From assembly GCA_021604525.1 (NCBI GenBank), contig BQJD01000001.1, positions 62,001 to 126,000 on the forward strand: DNA of 64,000 nucleotides, in the 5' to 3' direction. Below the pieces are notes generated by a model, which worked only from the letters and a program-made list of their open reading frames with translations, was not told the origin of the DNA and searched no databases. Position 1 is the first letter of the stretch. Each line of letters opens with the position of its first letter. A program made the translations under genes and the position numbers. Below, in pieces: positions 42,065 through 51,412 of the stretch. The DNA is from a marine bacterium B5-7 (GTDB taxonomy: Bacteria; Pseudomonadota; Gammaproteobacteria; Arenicellales; CAJQKF01).

Positions 42065-43894
42065 ATGAAACACGGGAGTTTTACCCCACTGACTGGATCA
42101 ATATTACTTGCCGGTGTGCTTGGATGCGCCGCAATAAATGTGATGGCAGATGACGAGTCGTTGTTCCATCAGCAACAGAACGTGCCGGAAGAATGGCGCT
42201 TTTTCTCCGATGAATGGCAAGATGAAAGCCGTCTCGAAGGTGCATCTCTGATCAAGGAGCAGTTTCTTCGTGATGCGATTTCGGTATCAAGTGATGATAT
42301 CCCGTATTTCCAGGGATCCAGTGAAATCGATAACATCATGCCAGCCGATTATGTTCCCTGGTGGGATGTAGAATTAAAAAAGCAACTTAACCCCAATTCG
42401 ACTCCAGTACTTGAGGGCATCGATGGATTGTTATTGCGCGCTATCGCCCATTCATCCCAAATCAAGGTGTTCAGCGATCTGCCGTTGATTCGCCAAACTG
42501 CAGAACTTGAGGCGCGTGGCAATTTTGATCCTCATGCCTACTTTGATTACAAATGGACCGATCTTGATGAACCGGTTGGCAGTACCTTGAAAACGGGTGG
42601 ACCCGATCGATTTCTAGAGGACGAATGGTTGTTTCGTGCCGGCTTAAAGAAAAAGTTTGTCACCGGTACCGAACTTGATTTCTCTCAGCGTTGGGGTGTT
42701 CTGGATAACAACTCCGAGTTTCTGGACCCTAAGGATCAGGCCAATACCCGTATGTCCATCACCATAACCCAGCCATTACTGAACGGTATTGGGGTGGAAT
42801 ACAATCGCAGTCTCATAGATGTCGCACGAATTGACGGCAGCGTCGCCATGGATGAATTTCGTCGACAGGTGGAATCTCATTTGCTGGAAGTAATTCGCGG
42901 CTATTGGGGAATCTACCTGGAGCGGGCGAACCTGTTACAAAAACGTGAACTGCTGTCTCAAACTGCTCAGCTCTCGCGCCGATTGGCAAGCCGCAGCGGT
43001 TTTGATGCTTCCGAGGGGCAGGTACGCAGAGTACGTTCCGAATTGCTCAGTCGCTATTCTGAAACCATCCGGGCCAGCACTGCCATACGCAATGCTGAAT
43101 CACGTGTGTTATCCCTGCTGAATGATCCAATGCTTGCGCAGACGGAGCAATTCGAAATGATACCCACTCATTCACCGACATTTCGCGCGCCAAATTTGTC
43201 TACGGAGATGGCCATGCGCCTTGCCATGGAAAATCGTCCGGAGATTGATCAGGTATTTAAACAAATACGTGCCGCGGCAATTCGTGCCAATATGACAGAG
43301 AACGAACTGCGTCCAGTGCTTAATCTCTTCGTGCAATATTACGAGGATGGCATTGCCGCCGATGCGGATACCGGTGAAGCCTATGACAGCCAAAGTGATG
43401 GTGATGGTAGCTGGGTTGCAGGACTGGTATTTGATTATCCGCTGGGTAACCGTGAAGCTAAAGCCCGCAATATTCGTCGCCAGATAGAAGTCCGTCAGCT
43501 AACTGAACAACTTCGTACTACGCTTGATACGATTACGCTTGAACTGCAATTATCGACTCGTGAGGCTAGAACTGCATTTCGTGAAATGAATGCCAAATTT
43601 TCGGCAATGCAGTCAATGCAGGCGGAGGTCAATATGTTAACCGAGCGTGAAAGTATTGAATTGGCTGACGGTGCACGTGGAGTGGTCTATCTTGAACTGT
43701 TGTTCGACGCCCAGAACAGGTTGATAGACGCCCAGCATGACTTCATGTTAAGTCAGGTAGACTATAACATTGCACTGGCGAATCTGGACCGGGCGACCGG
43801 CATGACACTGCAAACCTATAACATCCGTCCAGAGTTGGATGAGCAGGATGACCTGCCGCTTTATCGCCTGGTGCGTGATACAGCAGCCAATTAG
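42065..43894 (+). CDS. TolC-family outer membrane protein
   Basis: 609 aa with N-terminal signal; ITQPLLNGIGVEYNRSLIDVARIDGSVAMDEFRRQVESHLLEVIRGYW and LVFDYPLGNREAKARNIRRQIEVRQL typical of OEP repeats. Confidence 0.88.
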   Translation: MKHGSFTPLTGSILLAGVLGCAAINVMADDESLFHQQQNVPEEWRFFSDEWQDESRLEGASLIKEQFLRDAISVSSDDIPYFQGSSEIDNIMPADYVPWWDVELKKQLNPNSTPVLEGIDGLLLRAIAHSSQIKVFSDLPLIRQTAELEARGNFDPHAYFDYKWTDLDEPVGSTLKTGGPDRFLEDEWLFRAGLKKKFVTGTELDFSQRWGVLDNNSEFLDPKDQANTRMSITITQPLLNGIGVEYNRSLIDVARIDGSVAMDEFRRQVESHLLEVIRGYWGIYLERANLLQKRELLSQTAQLSRRLASRSGFDASEGQVRRVRSELLSRYSETIRASTAIRNAESRVLSLLNDPMLAQTEQFEMIPTHSPTFRAPNLSTEMAMRLAMENRPEIDQVFKQIRAAAIRANMTENELRPVLNLFVQYYEDGIAADADTGEAYDSQSDGDGSWVAGLVFDYPLGNREAKARNIRRQIEVRQLTEQLRTTLDTITLELQLSTREARTAFREMNAKFSAMQSMQAEVNMLTERESIELADGARGVVYLELLFDAQNRLIDAQHDFMLSQVDYNIALANLDRATGMTLQTYNIRPELDEQDDLPLYRLVRDTAAN

Positions 43895-43985
43895 AAATTA
43901 TTGGATTTCAAGCCACTGTCGCCTGGTCGAACGGTACATTGGAAGAAGTTATGTGACTCATGCAGTTCATTTTAACGTCATCGTC

Positions 43986-44813
43986 ATGAATAACGTTCGT
44001 GTGATGATTGTGCTATTGCTCTGTCTCGTTATCTTCGGGTTGTTTAATGACGTTCAGGCGCAATCGATCGATAATGGAAGCAAGGATGTCGGTTTTCTCG
44101 AGCCCTATAGACGAGTACAACTTGGTTTTCCGGAATCAGGTGTAATCGGCATCATGAAGGTGCGTGAAGGTCAGCAGATTAATGAAGGTGAGGAGCTTGC
44201 GTCGCTCGATAATCGGGTGCTTAATGCCGCAATTGCCATAGCCAAGGCACAGAGCGATTCAACTGTTGATATCAGACTTGCCGAGATTACACTTGCCGAT
44301 CGTCGTGATCGACTTTCACAGCTCGAAAAATTGCACCGAAACGGTAATGCGCGCATGGATGAAGTTACCAAGGCCGCATTGGATGTGAGTGTCGCTGAAG
44401 CCGAACTCGATGCTGCTCGTCATCGGCATTCAATCAGTCAGCTTGAATACCGCCATATTCTTGCCAAACGAGGACAGCGTCGTATCGTCAGCCCACTGAA
44501 AGGCGTGGTAATACGGGTTGACAAACATGTCGGTGAAACGGTTGATATAACCGATGATCCAATAATCGAAGTTGTCCAACTCGATATTCTCAAACTGCGA
44601 TTGCAGGTTGCACAAGCGCACACCCACGGTATTAAACGTACTTCAAAAGTGGCCCTCACTATTGCAGGCGTCAATTCGCCAGTTACTGCGGTTGTGGAAT
44701 ATATCTCGCCGGTAATGGATCCACGAAGTGCGACAGTGGAAGTGCACATGGTCATAGATAATCGTCAGGGTCAATACCGCAGCGGTCAGCGTGCGATGGT
44801 CCAGCTCAACTGA
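43986..44813 (+). CDS. HlyD/RND-type periplasmic adaptor
   Basis: Signal peptide MNNVRVMIVLLLCLVIFGLFNDVQA; lipoyl-like GIMKVREGQQINEGEELASLDNR, coiled-coil, RIVSPLKGVVIRVDKHVGE. Start placed at 43986. Confidence 0.85.
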   Translation: MNNVRVMIVLLLCLVIFGLFNDVQAQSIDNGSKDVGFLEPYRRVQLGFPESGVIGIMKVREGQQINEGEELASLDNRVLNAAIAIAKAQSDSTVDIRLAEITLADRRDRLSQLEKLHRNGNARMDEVTKAALDVSVAEAELDAARHRHSISQLEYRHILAKRGQRRIVSPLKGVVIRVDKHVGETVDITDDPIIEVVQLDILKLRLQVAQAHTHGIKRTSKVALTIAGVNSPVTAVVEYISPVMDPRSATVEVHMVIDNRQGQYRSGQRAMVQLN

Positions 44814-44832
44814 CGATGAAGCCAGGCTCATC

Positions 44833-47064
44833 GTGAATCGAAAGACACCGTCGCAACAGGTTCTGGAAACCCGCATACAGACAGCACAGACGGGAGATTT
44901 GTCTGCAGTATCAGTCAAGCCCTCATTTACCTCGACTCGTCAGGAAGCTACCAACGTCGGTGCGATGGTACCAGCGTCAATTCCGAATCAGGATATTTAT
45001 TCAATCTATCTGGAATTTGTCCAGCTTGCCAAGTCAGATGGCGATAGAGCCCGTTTTCTGATGAATCTTCTGCAACGTACCATCAGTTTGAGTAATGCGC
45101 TTGGTGGCGTTGTATTTGTGCGGGATGATGACGATGACCTGGCTTTCGGTCCACGTATTTTGTCGCGAGAACTTCTATCAAAACATGAAGGGATTACCGA
45201 GCGTCTTGCTGAATCCGCAAGGGAGGCGGTGCGACGACGTGAGGCAAGTGTAGAGGATTTCGATGCCGAGTCGTCATTAAAGGCTATTTTTGTGCCGGTA
45301 TTACTGCCAGACCGGCGTCCGGAGTTGATGTGCCTGCTCGTACGTACACACGATGCCGCTTCTTTTGTAGCATTGCTGCAACTCGCCTGCGGATACATAA
45401 ATTTCTGGAGTCAGTCACGGCAGATGGAACACCTGGACTGGGAAGCGGGTGCCAGTGCCACGATGCTTGAGTTAGTGGGTAGAATCCAGGAATCGGGTGA
45501 CATCAAGGATTCAGTGCGTGTACTTTCCAATGAACTGGCAGAATACCTTCAATGTAGCCGTGTCGCAGTGGGACTTGTCGGCGGTACCCGGGGTCAATGT
45601 CGGTTAGCGGCAATCTCCGATAGTTCGGAGTTTGATCGCCGCAGTAAATTCACGCATACCCTTGAGGCTGTTTTCAGTGAAGCTGGGAGCTTTGCAGAAC
45701 CAACTGTGTGGCCTTCAATAGATAATGAAAGTGCTCTCGCGCATCGTAAATTACACAATTTGAGTGGTGCGGCAACGCTAATATCGGCACCGCTGCATAA
45801 TTCCGATAGCGATCTGATTGCCGTTGTGGTGTTGTGGTGGATGGATAAAGTGCCGGATATCGATCGTACCCGACGATTGCTTGCCGCGCTTGATTCGCCA
45901 CTCGGTGCTGCGCTTCACGGCAAGCGCGGCCTGTCGCGACGCGCAGTCCAGCGTGCCGGTGGTGAGCAGGGAAGGTACTGGTTGCGTTTTGGACTGGTTG
46001 CCATGATCGCGGTGATAATAGTCGGCGCACTATTATTACCGATGCCTCACCGGATTAAATCATCTGTGTTGATCACCCCGGTTAACCAGCGTGTCGTTTC
46101 AGCACCATTTGCTGGCATTATCGAATCAAGCATGGTCAAAGTCGGAGATCACGTCGTTCAGGGGCAGGTGTTGGCGCGGTTCGATGGCCGTGAATTCGGT
46201 TGGCAGCTCGATGAGCTCACGACTGAATATGATCGACTTGGCAAGAAACGAGACATCAGTCTGGCTGATCAGGATGCCACCGGCGCACAAATCAGCGCCC
46301 TCGAAATGCAGCGTGTGGCATTGAAGTTGAAACTACTGACGAGCCAGATGCAAGAGCTTGAGATCACGGCGCCAATTGCGGGTGTTGTCCTCGCCCACGC
46401 TCTGGATCGGCGTGAGGGTAGTCCGGTGGATAAAGGGCAGGCCTTATTGGAAATTGCGCCCCTGGACGCGCTTTTGGCCGAAATCGAAATACCGGCGGAA
46501 GACATCTCCTATATCGCACCGGGACAGACAGCAGAATTTTTCATGGATGCCTTTCCTGATCACCGTTTTGATATTGAACTTAACAGGATACTGCCGCGCG
46601 CAGAAATCCGTGAGGGACTTAACGTATTTGTATCCGAGGTTCCCCTTGAGATGCAGGATACGGGTAGTGAAGCTGTTGGGCTACTACCAGGAATGCGCGG
46701 TACGGCCAGGATTTATGCGGGTGAAAGACCACTTGGTTGGATTTTGTTTCACAAGCCGGTTGAACGTTTACAAGCCTTTACAGGATGGGGTGATGATACG
46801 GGCCACACGTTATCGATAACCCATCCGTTCACCCAGCAGACTCATGTTGATGGGACAACGTTTCCCACAGATGTAAGCAATCCCTACACAGCTAATAACA
46901 CCCCGGATTCAACTGGTAATACGGGTTCACAATCCATGTCCAATTTCATTGATGTTGTAAAAAGTTGGTATGCCCGTGAGCGCACTAAAGCTGTATCAGA
47001 TCGTAATTTGTCCGACACATCCCTTAAGAGCGATGCCAATCGCACGTCTGAAGACTCGAAGTGA
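44833..47064 (+). CDS. GAF-like domain / TM / HlyD-type adaptor fusion protein
   Basis: Long cytosolic-looking region with GAF-like segment (ECLQCSRVAVGLVGG-like stretch), TM LVAMIAVIIVGALLLP, then VVSAPFAGIIESSMVKVGDHVVQGQVLARFD and LEITAPIAGVVLAHALDRREGSPVDKGQALLEIAPL. GTG 44833 proposed start; ORF opens at 44791. Confidence 0.78.
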   Translation: MNRKTPSQQVLETRIQTAQTGDLSAVSVKPSFTSTRQEATNVGAMVPASIPNQDIYSIYLEFVQLAKSDGDRARFLMNLLQRTISLSNALGGVVFVRDDDDDLAFGPRILSRELLSKHEGITERLAESAREAVRRREASVEDFDAESSLKAIFVPVLLPDRRPELMCLLVRTHDAASFVALLQLACGYINFWSQSRQMEHLDWEAGASATMLELVGRIQESGDIKDSVRVLSNELAEYLQCSRVAVGLVGGTRGQCRLAAISDSSEFDRRSKFTHTLEAVFSEAGSFAEPTVWPSIDNESALAHRKLHNLSGAATLISAPLHNSDSDLIAVVVLWWMDKVPDIDRTRRLLAALDSPLGAALHGKRGLSRRAVQRAGGEQGRYWLRFGLVAMIAVIIVGALLLPMPHRIKSSVLITPVNQRVVSAPFAGIIESSMVKVGDHVVQGQVLARFDGREFGWQLDELTTEYDRLGKKRDISLADQDATGAQISALEMQRVALKLKLLTSQMQELEITAPIAGVVLAHALDRREGSPVDKGQALLEIAPLDALLAEIEIPAEDISYIAPGQTAEFFMDAFPDHRFDIELNRILPRAEIREGLNVFVSEVPLEMQDTGSEAVGLLPGMRGTARIYAGERPLGWILFHKPVERLQAFTGWGDDTGHTLSITHPFTQQTHVDGTTFPTDVSNPYTANNTPDSTGNTGSQSMSNFIDVVKSWYARERTKAVSDRNLSDTSLKSDANRTSEDSK

Positions 47065-49301
47065 GAACTGACATTAATGGGCCGATGGAGTATGCCGATG
47101 TCGAGCGCAACAGGAATGCACGACACGCCCAACGGATCGATCATGGCGTACGCGAACTCGGTCATCTGAAACCACAGCTACGCGACGATCTCGAGTTCAC
47201 CCTGCAGCGATTTCGAGGTCAGGTGAGCTATATCGTCGAGGATAGAGTTCGCAGCAAGTACTTTCGTATCGGTGTCCCTGAGTACCGATTTATTTCGCTT
47301 CTTGATGGCAATGTAAGCATTGACCAGGCATTGGCATCCACGGCTGCCACTTTAGGCCCGGACGCGCTTGGTATCAATGATGTGGCGACGGTTGTTCGAT
47401 GGTTAATAGATAACGAACTCGCCTACACCTCCGCTAGCCGCGATGCTGATTTTCTTCGCGATGCTGAATCGCGACGAGACAGGGGTCAGATGCTGAGGCG
47501 TCTCAATCTTATGTTCATCAAGTTTCCCTTGATGAATCCTGATCGACTTCTGGATTCATTGACACCACTGTTTCGCTGGTCTCTTGGCTCCGGTTTCGTG
47601 CTGTTTTGGATGTTGGTTGTCGCCTCTGGTTTTTACCAGGTCGTCACCAATTGGAATCGATTCACCGATAGTGCCAATCAGTTCTTGTCGTCAAGTAACT
47701 GGATATGGATTGCCGTTATCTGGACCGCTCTTAAACTGATTCATGAATTGTTCCACGGTCTCGTCTGTAAAAAATATGAGGGTGATGTTCTCGAAGCCGG
47801 TATTATCTTTATTCTATTCGCACCAATCGGCTATGTGGATGCCACTTCCTCGTGGCGTTTTCCGTCTCGATGGCAGCGCATTCATACAGCAGCCGCGGGT
47901 ATGTACATCGAATTTTTCATCGCGGGTATCGCCGCATGGGTATGGGTTCAAAGCGAACCCGGTCTGGTCAATCATGTTTCCTGGAACGTGATCCTGGTAG
48001 CCAGCATCACGACCCTGCTATTCAATGCCAATCCGCTAATGAAGTTCGATGGCTATTATATTTTTTCGGACCTGATGGATATTCCAAATCTGTATGGCGA
48101 AGGACAACGTTTCGTCAAGCATCTGTTTCGACGTTTCATGCTGGGCGTGCCTTCAAGCTTGCCGGAGCGACCATTACGAGAGAAGTGGATTATCGGTTTG
48201 TACGGCATTGCATCACTGATCTGGCGGGTCCTTGTGGTTGCCACATTGTTGATTATCGCCTCTACATTATTTCATGGTGCCGGACTCGTTATCGCTATGG
48301 TATCCGGTAGTATTATTTTACTGATCCCTTTGAGCCGTTTTATCCGTTACCTGTTCATTGGAAGCCAGTTTGAAAGACCATCAATACTACGATTCGCGGT
48401 AACCGCGTGCGTCATGGCTGGCGTTGTGTATACGCTGATAACTGGTGTTGAGGTAACCAGTGAAGTTAACGCGCCTGCTGTTGTCAGTTACGCTGAACAA
48501 CGTACCGTACGATCAGCCGGTGAAGGGTTTGTTAATACTGTACACGTGCGATCCGGTGAACACGTTCCACGAGGCACAGCACTGGTCACATTGAGTAATC
48601 CGCAGCTTGATGCCGAGATAGAAGATCTCGAGTTAAAGATCAAGCAATTCGACATCCAGATTCGTGAACATATCTACGCCGGCCGGCAGGAAAATGTCGA
48701 AGTTCTCGAAAACAGAGCCGCTGATACCAGAGTACGCCTGTCAGATTTGTATATGCTACGCGACAATCTGGTGGTACGTGCACCGATTGATGGCACTGTA
48801 TTGAGCGGGCGCCTCAATCGACTCAAGGATCGGTTTGTCAATCGTGGAGCGGCTATTGTCGATATTGCTGCGGTTGATAAAAAGAATCTGACTGCATTGA
48901 TCGATCAGACGGACATCGATGCTTTTCGGCTCAGGCAGGGCAAAGCAGTAGGCTTCAGGATCAATGGACGAGGGGCGAAGATACTAACTGGCGAGCTGGA
49001 GCGAATTGAGCCACGTGCTGAGCGGGTCATCGATCACGAATCGTTGACAGCAGTGGCCGGAGGGCCGATAGATGTCACTACAGTAAAAGGATCTGATGGA
49101 GAATCAACATTGGAGTACGCACGTCCTTACTTCAGTGCCGAGATTCAATTACCTGATGCTCTCGTCATTCAACTCAATGAAGGTGAAACAGGGGAGGTTG
49201 TTGTTCGCTCGGCAAATCAGACCCTTGGCCAATACTGGTATCGACTGGTTGAACAATGGGTGGACGGCGTTATCACCCTGGCGCGTAGTCGATCGGTCTG
49301 A
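47061..49301 (+). CDS. M50-type (site-2 protease-like) membrane metalloprotease fused to a HlyD-type domain
   Basis: HELFH (47742-47756) and NPLMKFDGYY (from 48030) in a multi-TM region; C-terminal RTVRSAGEGFVNTVHVRSGEHVPRGTALVTLSNPQLDAEIEDLELK...VVRAPIDGTVLSGRLNRLKDRFVNRG. ATGA overlap with previous gene. Confidence 0.88.
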   Translation: MRTDINGPMEYADVERNRNARHAQRIDHGVRELGHLKPQLRDDLEFTLQRFRGQVSYIVEDRVRSKYFRIGVPEYRFISLLDGNVSIDQALASTAATLGPDALGINDVATVVRWLIDNELAYTSASRDADFLRDAESRRDRGQMLRRLNLMFIKFPLMNPDRLLDSLTPLFRWSLGSGFVLFWMLVVASGFYQVVTNWNRFTDSANQFLSSSNWIWIAVIWTALKLIHELFHGLVCKKYEGDVLEAGIIFILFAPIGYVDATSSWRFPSRWQRIHTAAAGMYIEFFIAGIAAWVWVQSEPGLVNHVSWNVILVASITTLLFNANPLMKFDGYYIFSDLMDIPNLYGEGQRFVKHLFRRFMLGVPSSLPERPLREKWIIGLYGIASLIWRVLVVATLLIIASTLFHGAGLVIAMVSGSIILLIPLSRFIRYLFIGSQFERPSILRFAVTACVMAGVVYTLITGVEVTSEVNAPAVVSYAEQRTVRSAGEGFVNTVHVRSGEHVPRGTALVTLSNPQLDAEIEDLELKIKQFDIQIREHIYAGRQENVEVLENRAADTRVRLSDLYMLRDNLVVRAPIDGTVLSGRLNRLKDRFVNRGAAIVDIAAVDKKNLTALIDQTDIDAFRLRQGKAVGFRINGRGAKILTGELERIEPRAERVIDHESLTAVAGGPIDVTTVKGSDGESTLEYARPYFSAEIQLPDALVIQLNEGETGEVVVRSANQTLGQYWYRLVEQWVDGVITLARSRSV

Positions 49302-49359
49302 TGAATTTTTCTCATCGCCTTATCAGACTACTGTGAGCCTTGTCGGACAAAGGGAAACC

Positions 49360-51210
49360 ATGCGCAAGGATCGTGCACTTGTTATAAAAATTGTGCGAGC
49401 AGGGCGTCGGCTGGAGAAACTGACTAACAGTGAATTGCGCACCCGCGCAATGAAATTGCGTGATCAGTCCGGTCTGGATGTCAATAATCTCACATTAGTC
49501 GTTGAGGCCTTTTCGCTGGTACGCGAAAGTGCCCGTCGAGCCCTTGGCATGGCACATTACAATGTGCAATTGCTGGCGGGACTCGCGTTGATGCGTGGCA
49601 CGATCGCCGAGATGGCAACTGGCGAGGGTAAAACCCTTGTAACTACATTACCTGCTTCGGTTCACGGTTTTATCGGTAATGGAGTTCACGTCATGACCGT
49701 TAATCCCTATCTCGCCGAACGCGATTTTTTTCTCATGAAACCGGTTTATGAGCTTCTGGGCCTGAATGTTGGACATCTCGTACCAGGTGCATCCGTTGCC
49801 GACAAACGCACAGCGTATGCCGCTGATATTACCTATGGCGTTGGCGCGGAATTCGGATTTGACTATCTGCGAGATCAGCTTGCACTGTTACGTTGTCCTC
49901 GTCTGGTTGCAGGGCAAGCACTGCGTCGTCGTTTACGAGGCGACAGTGAAAAGCAGGCAGATACGGTTCAGCGCGGGTTCGAGTTTGCCATTATCGACGA
50001 AGCAGATAGCGTCATGATAGACGAAGCGGGATCGGCGCTAATCTTGAGTGGTTCCAGTGGTCAACCATCGGCATATCCTGATCTTTATCATGTCGCCCGG
50101 CGAGTTGTCGCTGATCTTGAAGAGAGCCGCGACCTTGTCATTGATCGTCGTCATCGCTCGATCGGACTCACAGTTGAAGGTCAGCGCCGGGCACTTGATA
50201 TGAGTCCAACGCCTTTACCGAGAGGGCTCACCCGTCCCTGGCCACAGTATCTTGAACAGGCGCTCAAGGCACGTTTCTTTTTCTCACGCGATGTAGAGTA
50301 TGTAATCCAGGATGGCAAGATACAAATTGTCGACCAATTCACCGGGCGTCGATTCGAGGATCGAAACTGGAGTGACGGTTTGCACCAGGCAGTTGAAGCC
50401 GAAGAGAACGTGCCGATCACCGAAGAGAGTCAATCGCTGTTGAAAATATCACGACAACGTTTTTTTGGGCTGTACAAGAATCTTTGCGGCATGACGGGTA
50501 CTGCCAGTGGGTCCGAGGATGAGTTCAGGGAGTTCTTCAATCGTCCAGTGGTGCCAATCCCGCTTAACCGACCCAGTCGTCGAAAAATCCTAAAGACGCG
50601 ATTCTTTACAAATCTTGTCAGTAAACGGCAGGCTATCGTCGACGAAGTGCGTCGTATCAATGCACGGAATCAGCCTGTATTATTGGGCACGCGTACGGTG
50701 TACGAGAGTGAGATTCTGTCAGAACTGCTGACTCAGGCGGGTATCGTTCATCGGGTGCTCAATGCGCGCCAGGATCAGGAAGAGGCGGATATCATCAGTC
50801 AGGCCGGTCAGCGTGGTGCGGTGACCATAGCGACCAATATGGCGGGTCGTGGCTCGGATATTCCACTTGGTGAAGGCGCTGAACGCCTCGGTGGGCTTAA
50901 TGTCATAGGCAGCGAAATGCATGAATCGAGTCGAGTCGACCGACAATTGCTCGGCCGCGCGGCTCGCCAGGGCGATCCAGGTACAGGGAGGTTTTTTGTA
51001 TCGGCAGAAGATGCATTGATACGAGATCATGCGCCTGATCTGGCCGTAACCATGACGCAGCGGGTGCGTCGTGATGGTGAATCAAGCCGAAACTATCAGC
51101 GTGAGATCAAAGAATTGCAGCAGCGTATTGAAGCTCGACGGTTCGAGCAACGTCGACATTTATACAAGCGGGACCAGTGGATGGAGAAAATCCTCGAACA
51201 TGCGGTATGA
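49360..51210 (+). CDS. SecA-like ATPase, C-terminally truncated (~616 aa)
   Basis: EMATGEGKTLVTTLPA, IIDEADSVMIDEA, RDVEYVIQDGKIQIVDQFTGRRFEDRNWSDGLHQAVEAEENV, CGMTGTASGSEDEF, VTIATNMAGRGSDIPLG, IGSEMHESSRVDRQLLGRAARQGDPGTGRFFVSAEDALI. ATG 49360 with AAAGGG upstream preferred over 49096. Confidence 0.9.
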   Translation: MRKDRALVIKIVRAGRRLEKLTNSELRTRAMKLRDQSGLDVNNLTLVVEAFSLVRESARRALGMAHYNVQLLAGLALMRGTIAEMATGEGKTLVTTLPASVHGFIGNGVHVMTVNPYLAERDFFLMKPVYELLGLNVGHLVPGASVADKRTAYAADITYGVGAEFGFDYLRDQLALLRCPRLVAGQALRRRLRGDSEKQADTVQRGFEFAIIDEADSVMIDEAGSALILSGSSGQPSAYPDLYHVARRVVADLEESRDLVIDRRHRSIGLTVEGQRRALDMSPTPLPRGLTRPWPQYLEQALKARFFFSRDVEYVIQDGKIQIVDQFTGRRFEDRNWSDGLHQAVEAEENVPITEESQSLLKISRQRFFGLYKNLCGMTGTASGSEDEFREFFNRPVVPIPLNRPSRRKILKTRFFTNLVSKRQAIVDEVRRINARNQPVLLGTRTVYESEILSELLTQAGIVHRVLNARQDQEEADIISQAGQRGAVTIATNMAGRGSDIPLGEGAERLGGLNVIGSEMHESSRVDRQLLGRAARQGDPGTGRFFVSAEDALIRDHAPDLAVTMTQRVRRDGESSRNYQREIKELQQRIEARRFEQRRHLYKRDQWMEKILEHAV

Positions 51211-51412
51211 AATGCAAAAATTTGAGACCATCAATAACTGATATCTTTATGTTGGTGATGTGTTCCGGCTGAACATTCCAATATGCTGGTGGCGCCGCCC
51301 GCTTTTCTATAGAATGCGCGTGTTGAACCCTCCCCGCGATTGACAGTCTGCAATATCGCGGCGCGCTCAAGATTATTCATTAAATAACCCTTATATATAC
51401 CTGATTTATCGG

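Noticed and set aside
49096-49359. 5' extension of the SecA-like ORF
   Set aside because: Lies mostly inside the M50/HlyD gene; a Shine-Dalgarno-like AAAGGG precedes ATG 49360.
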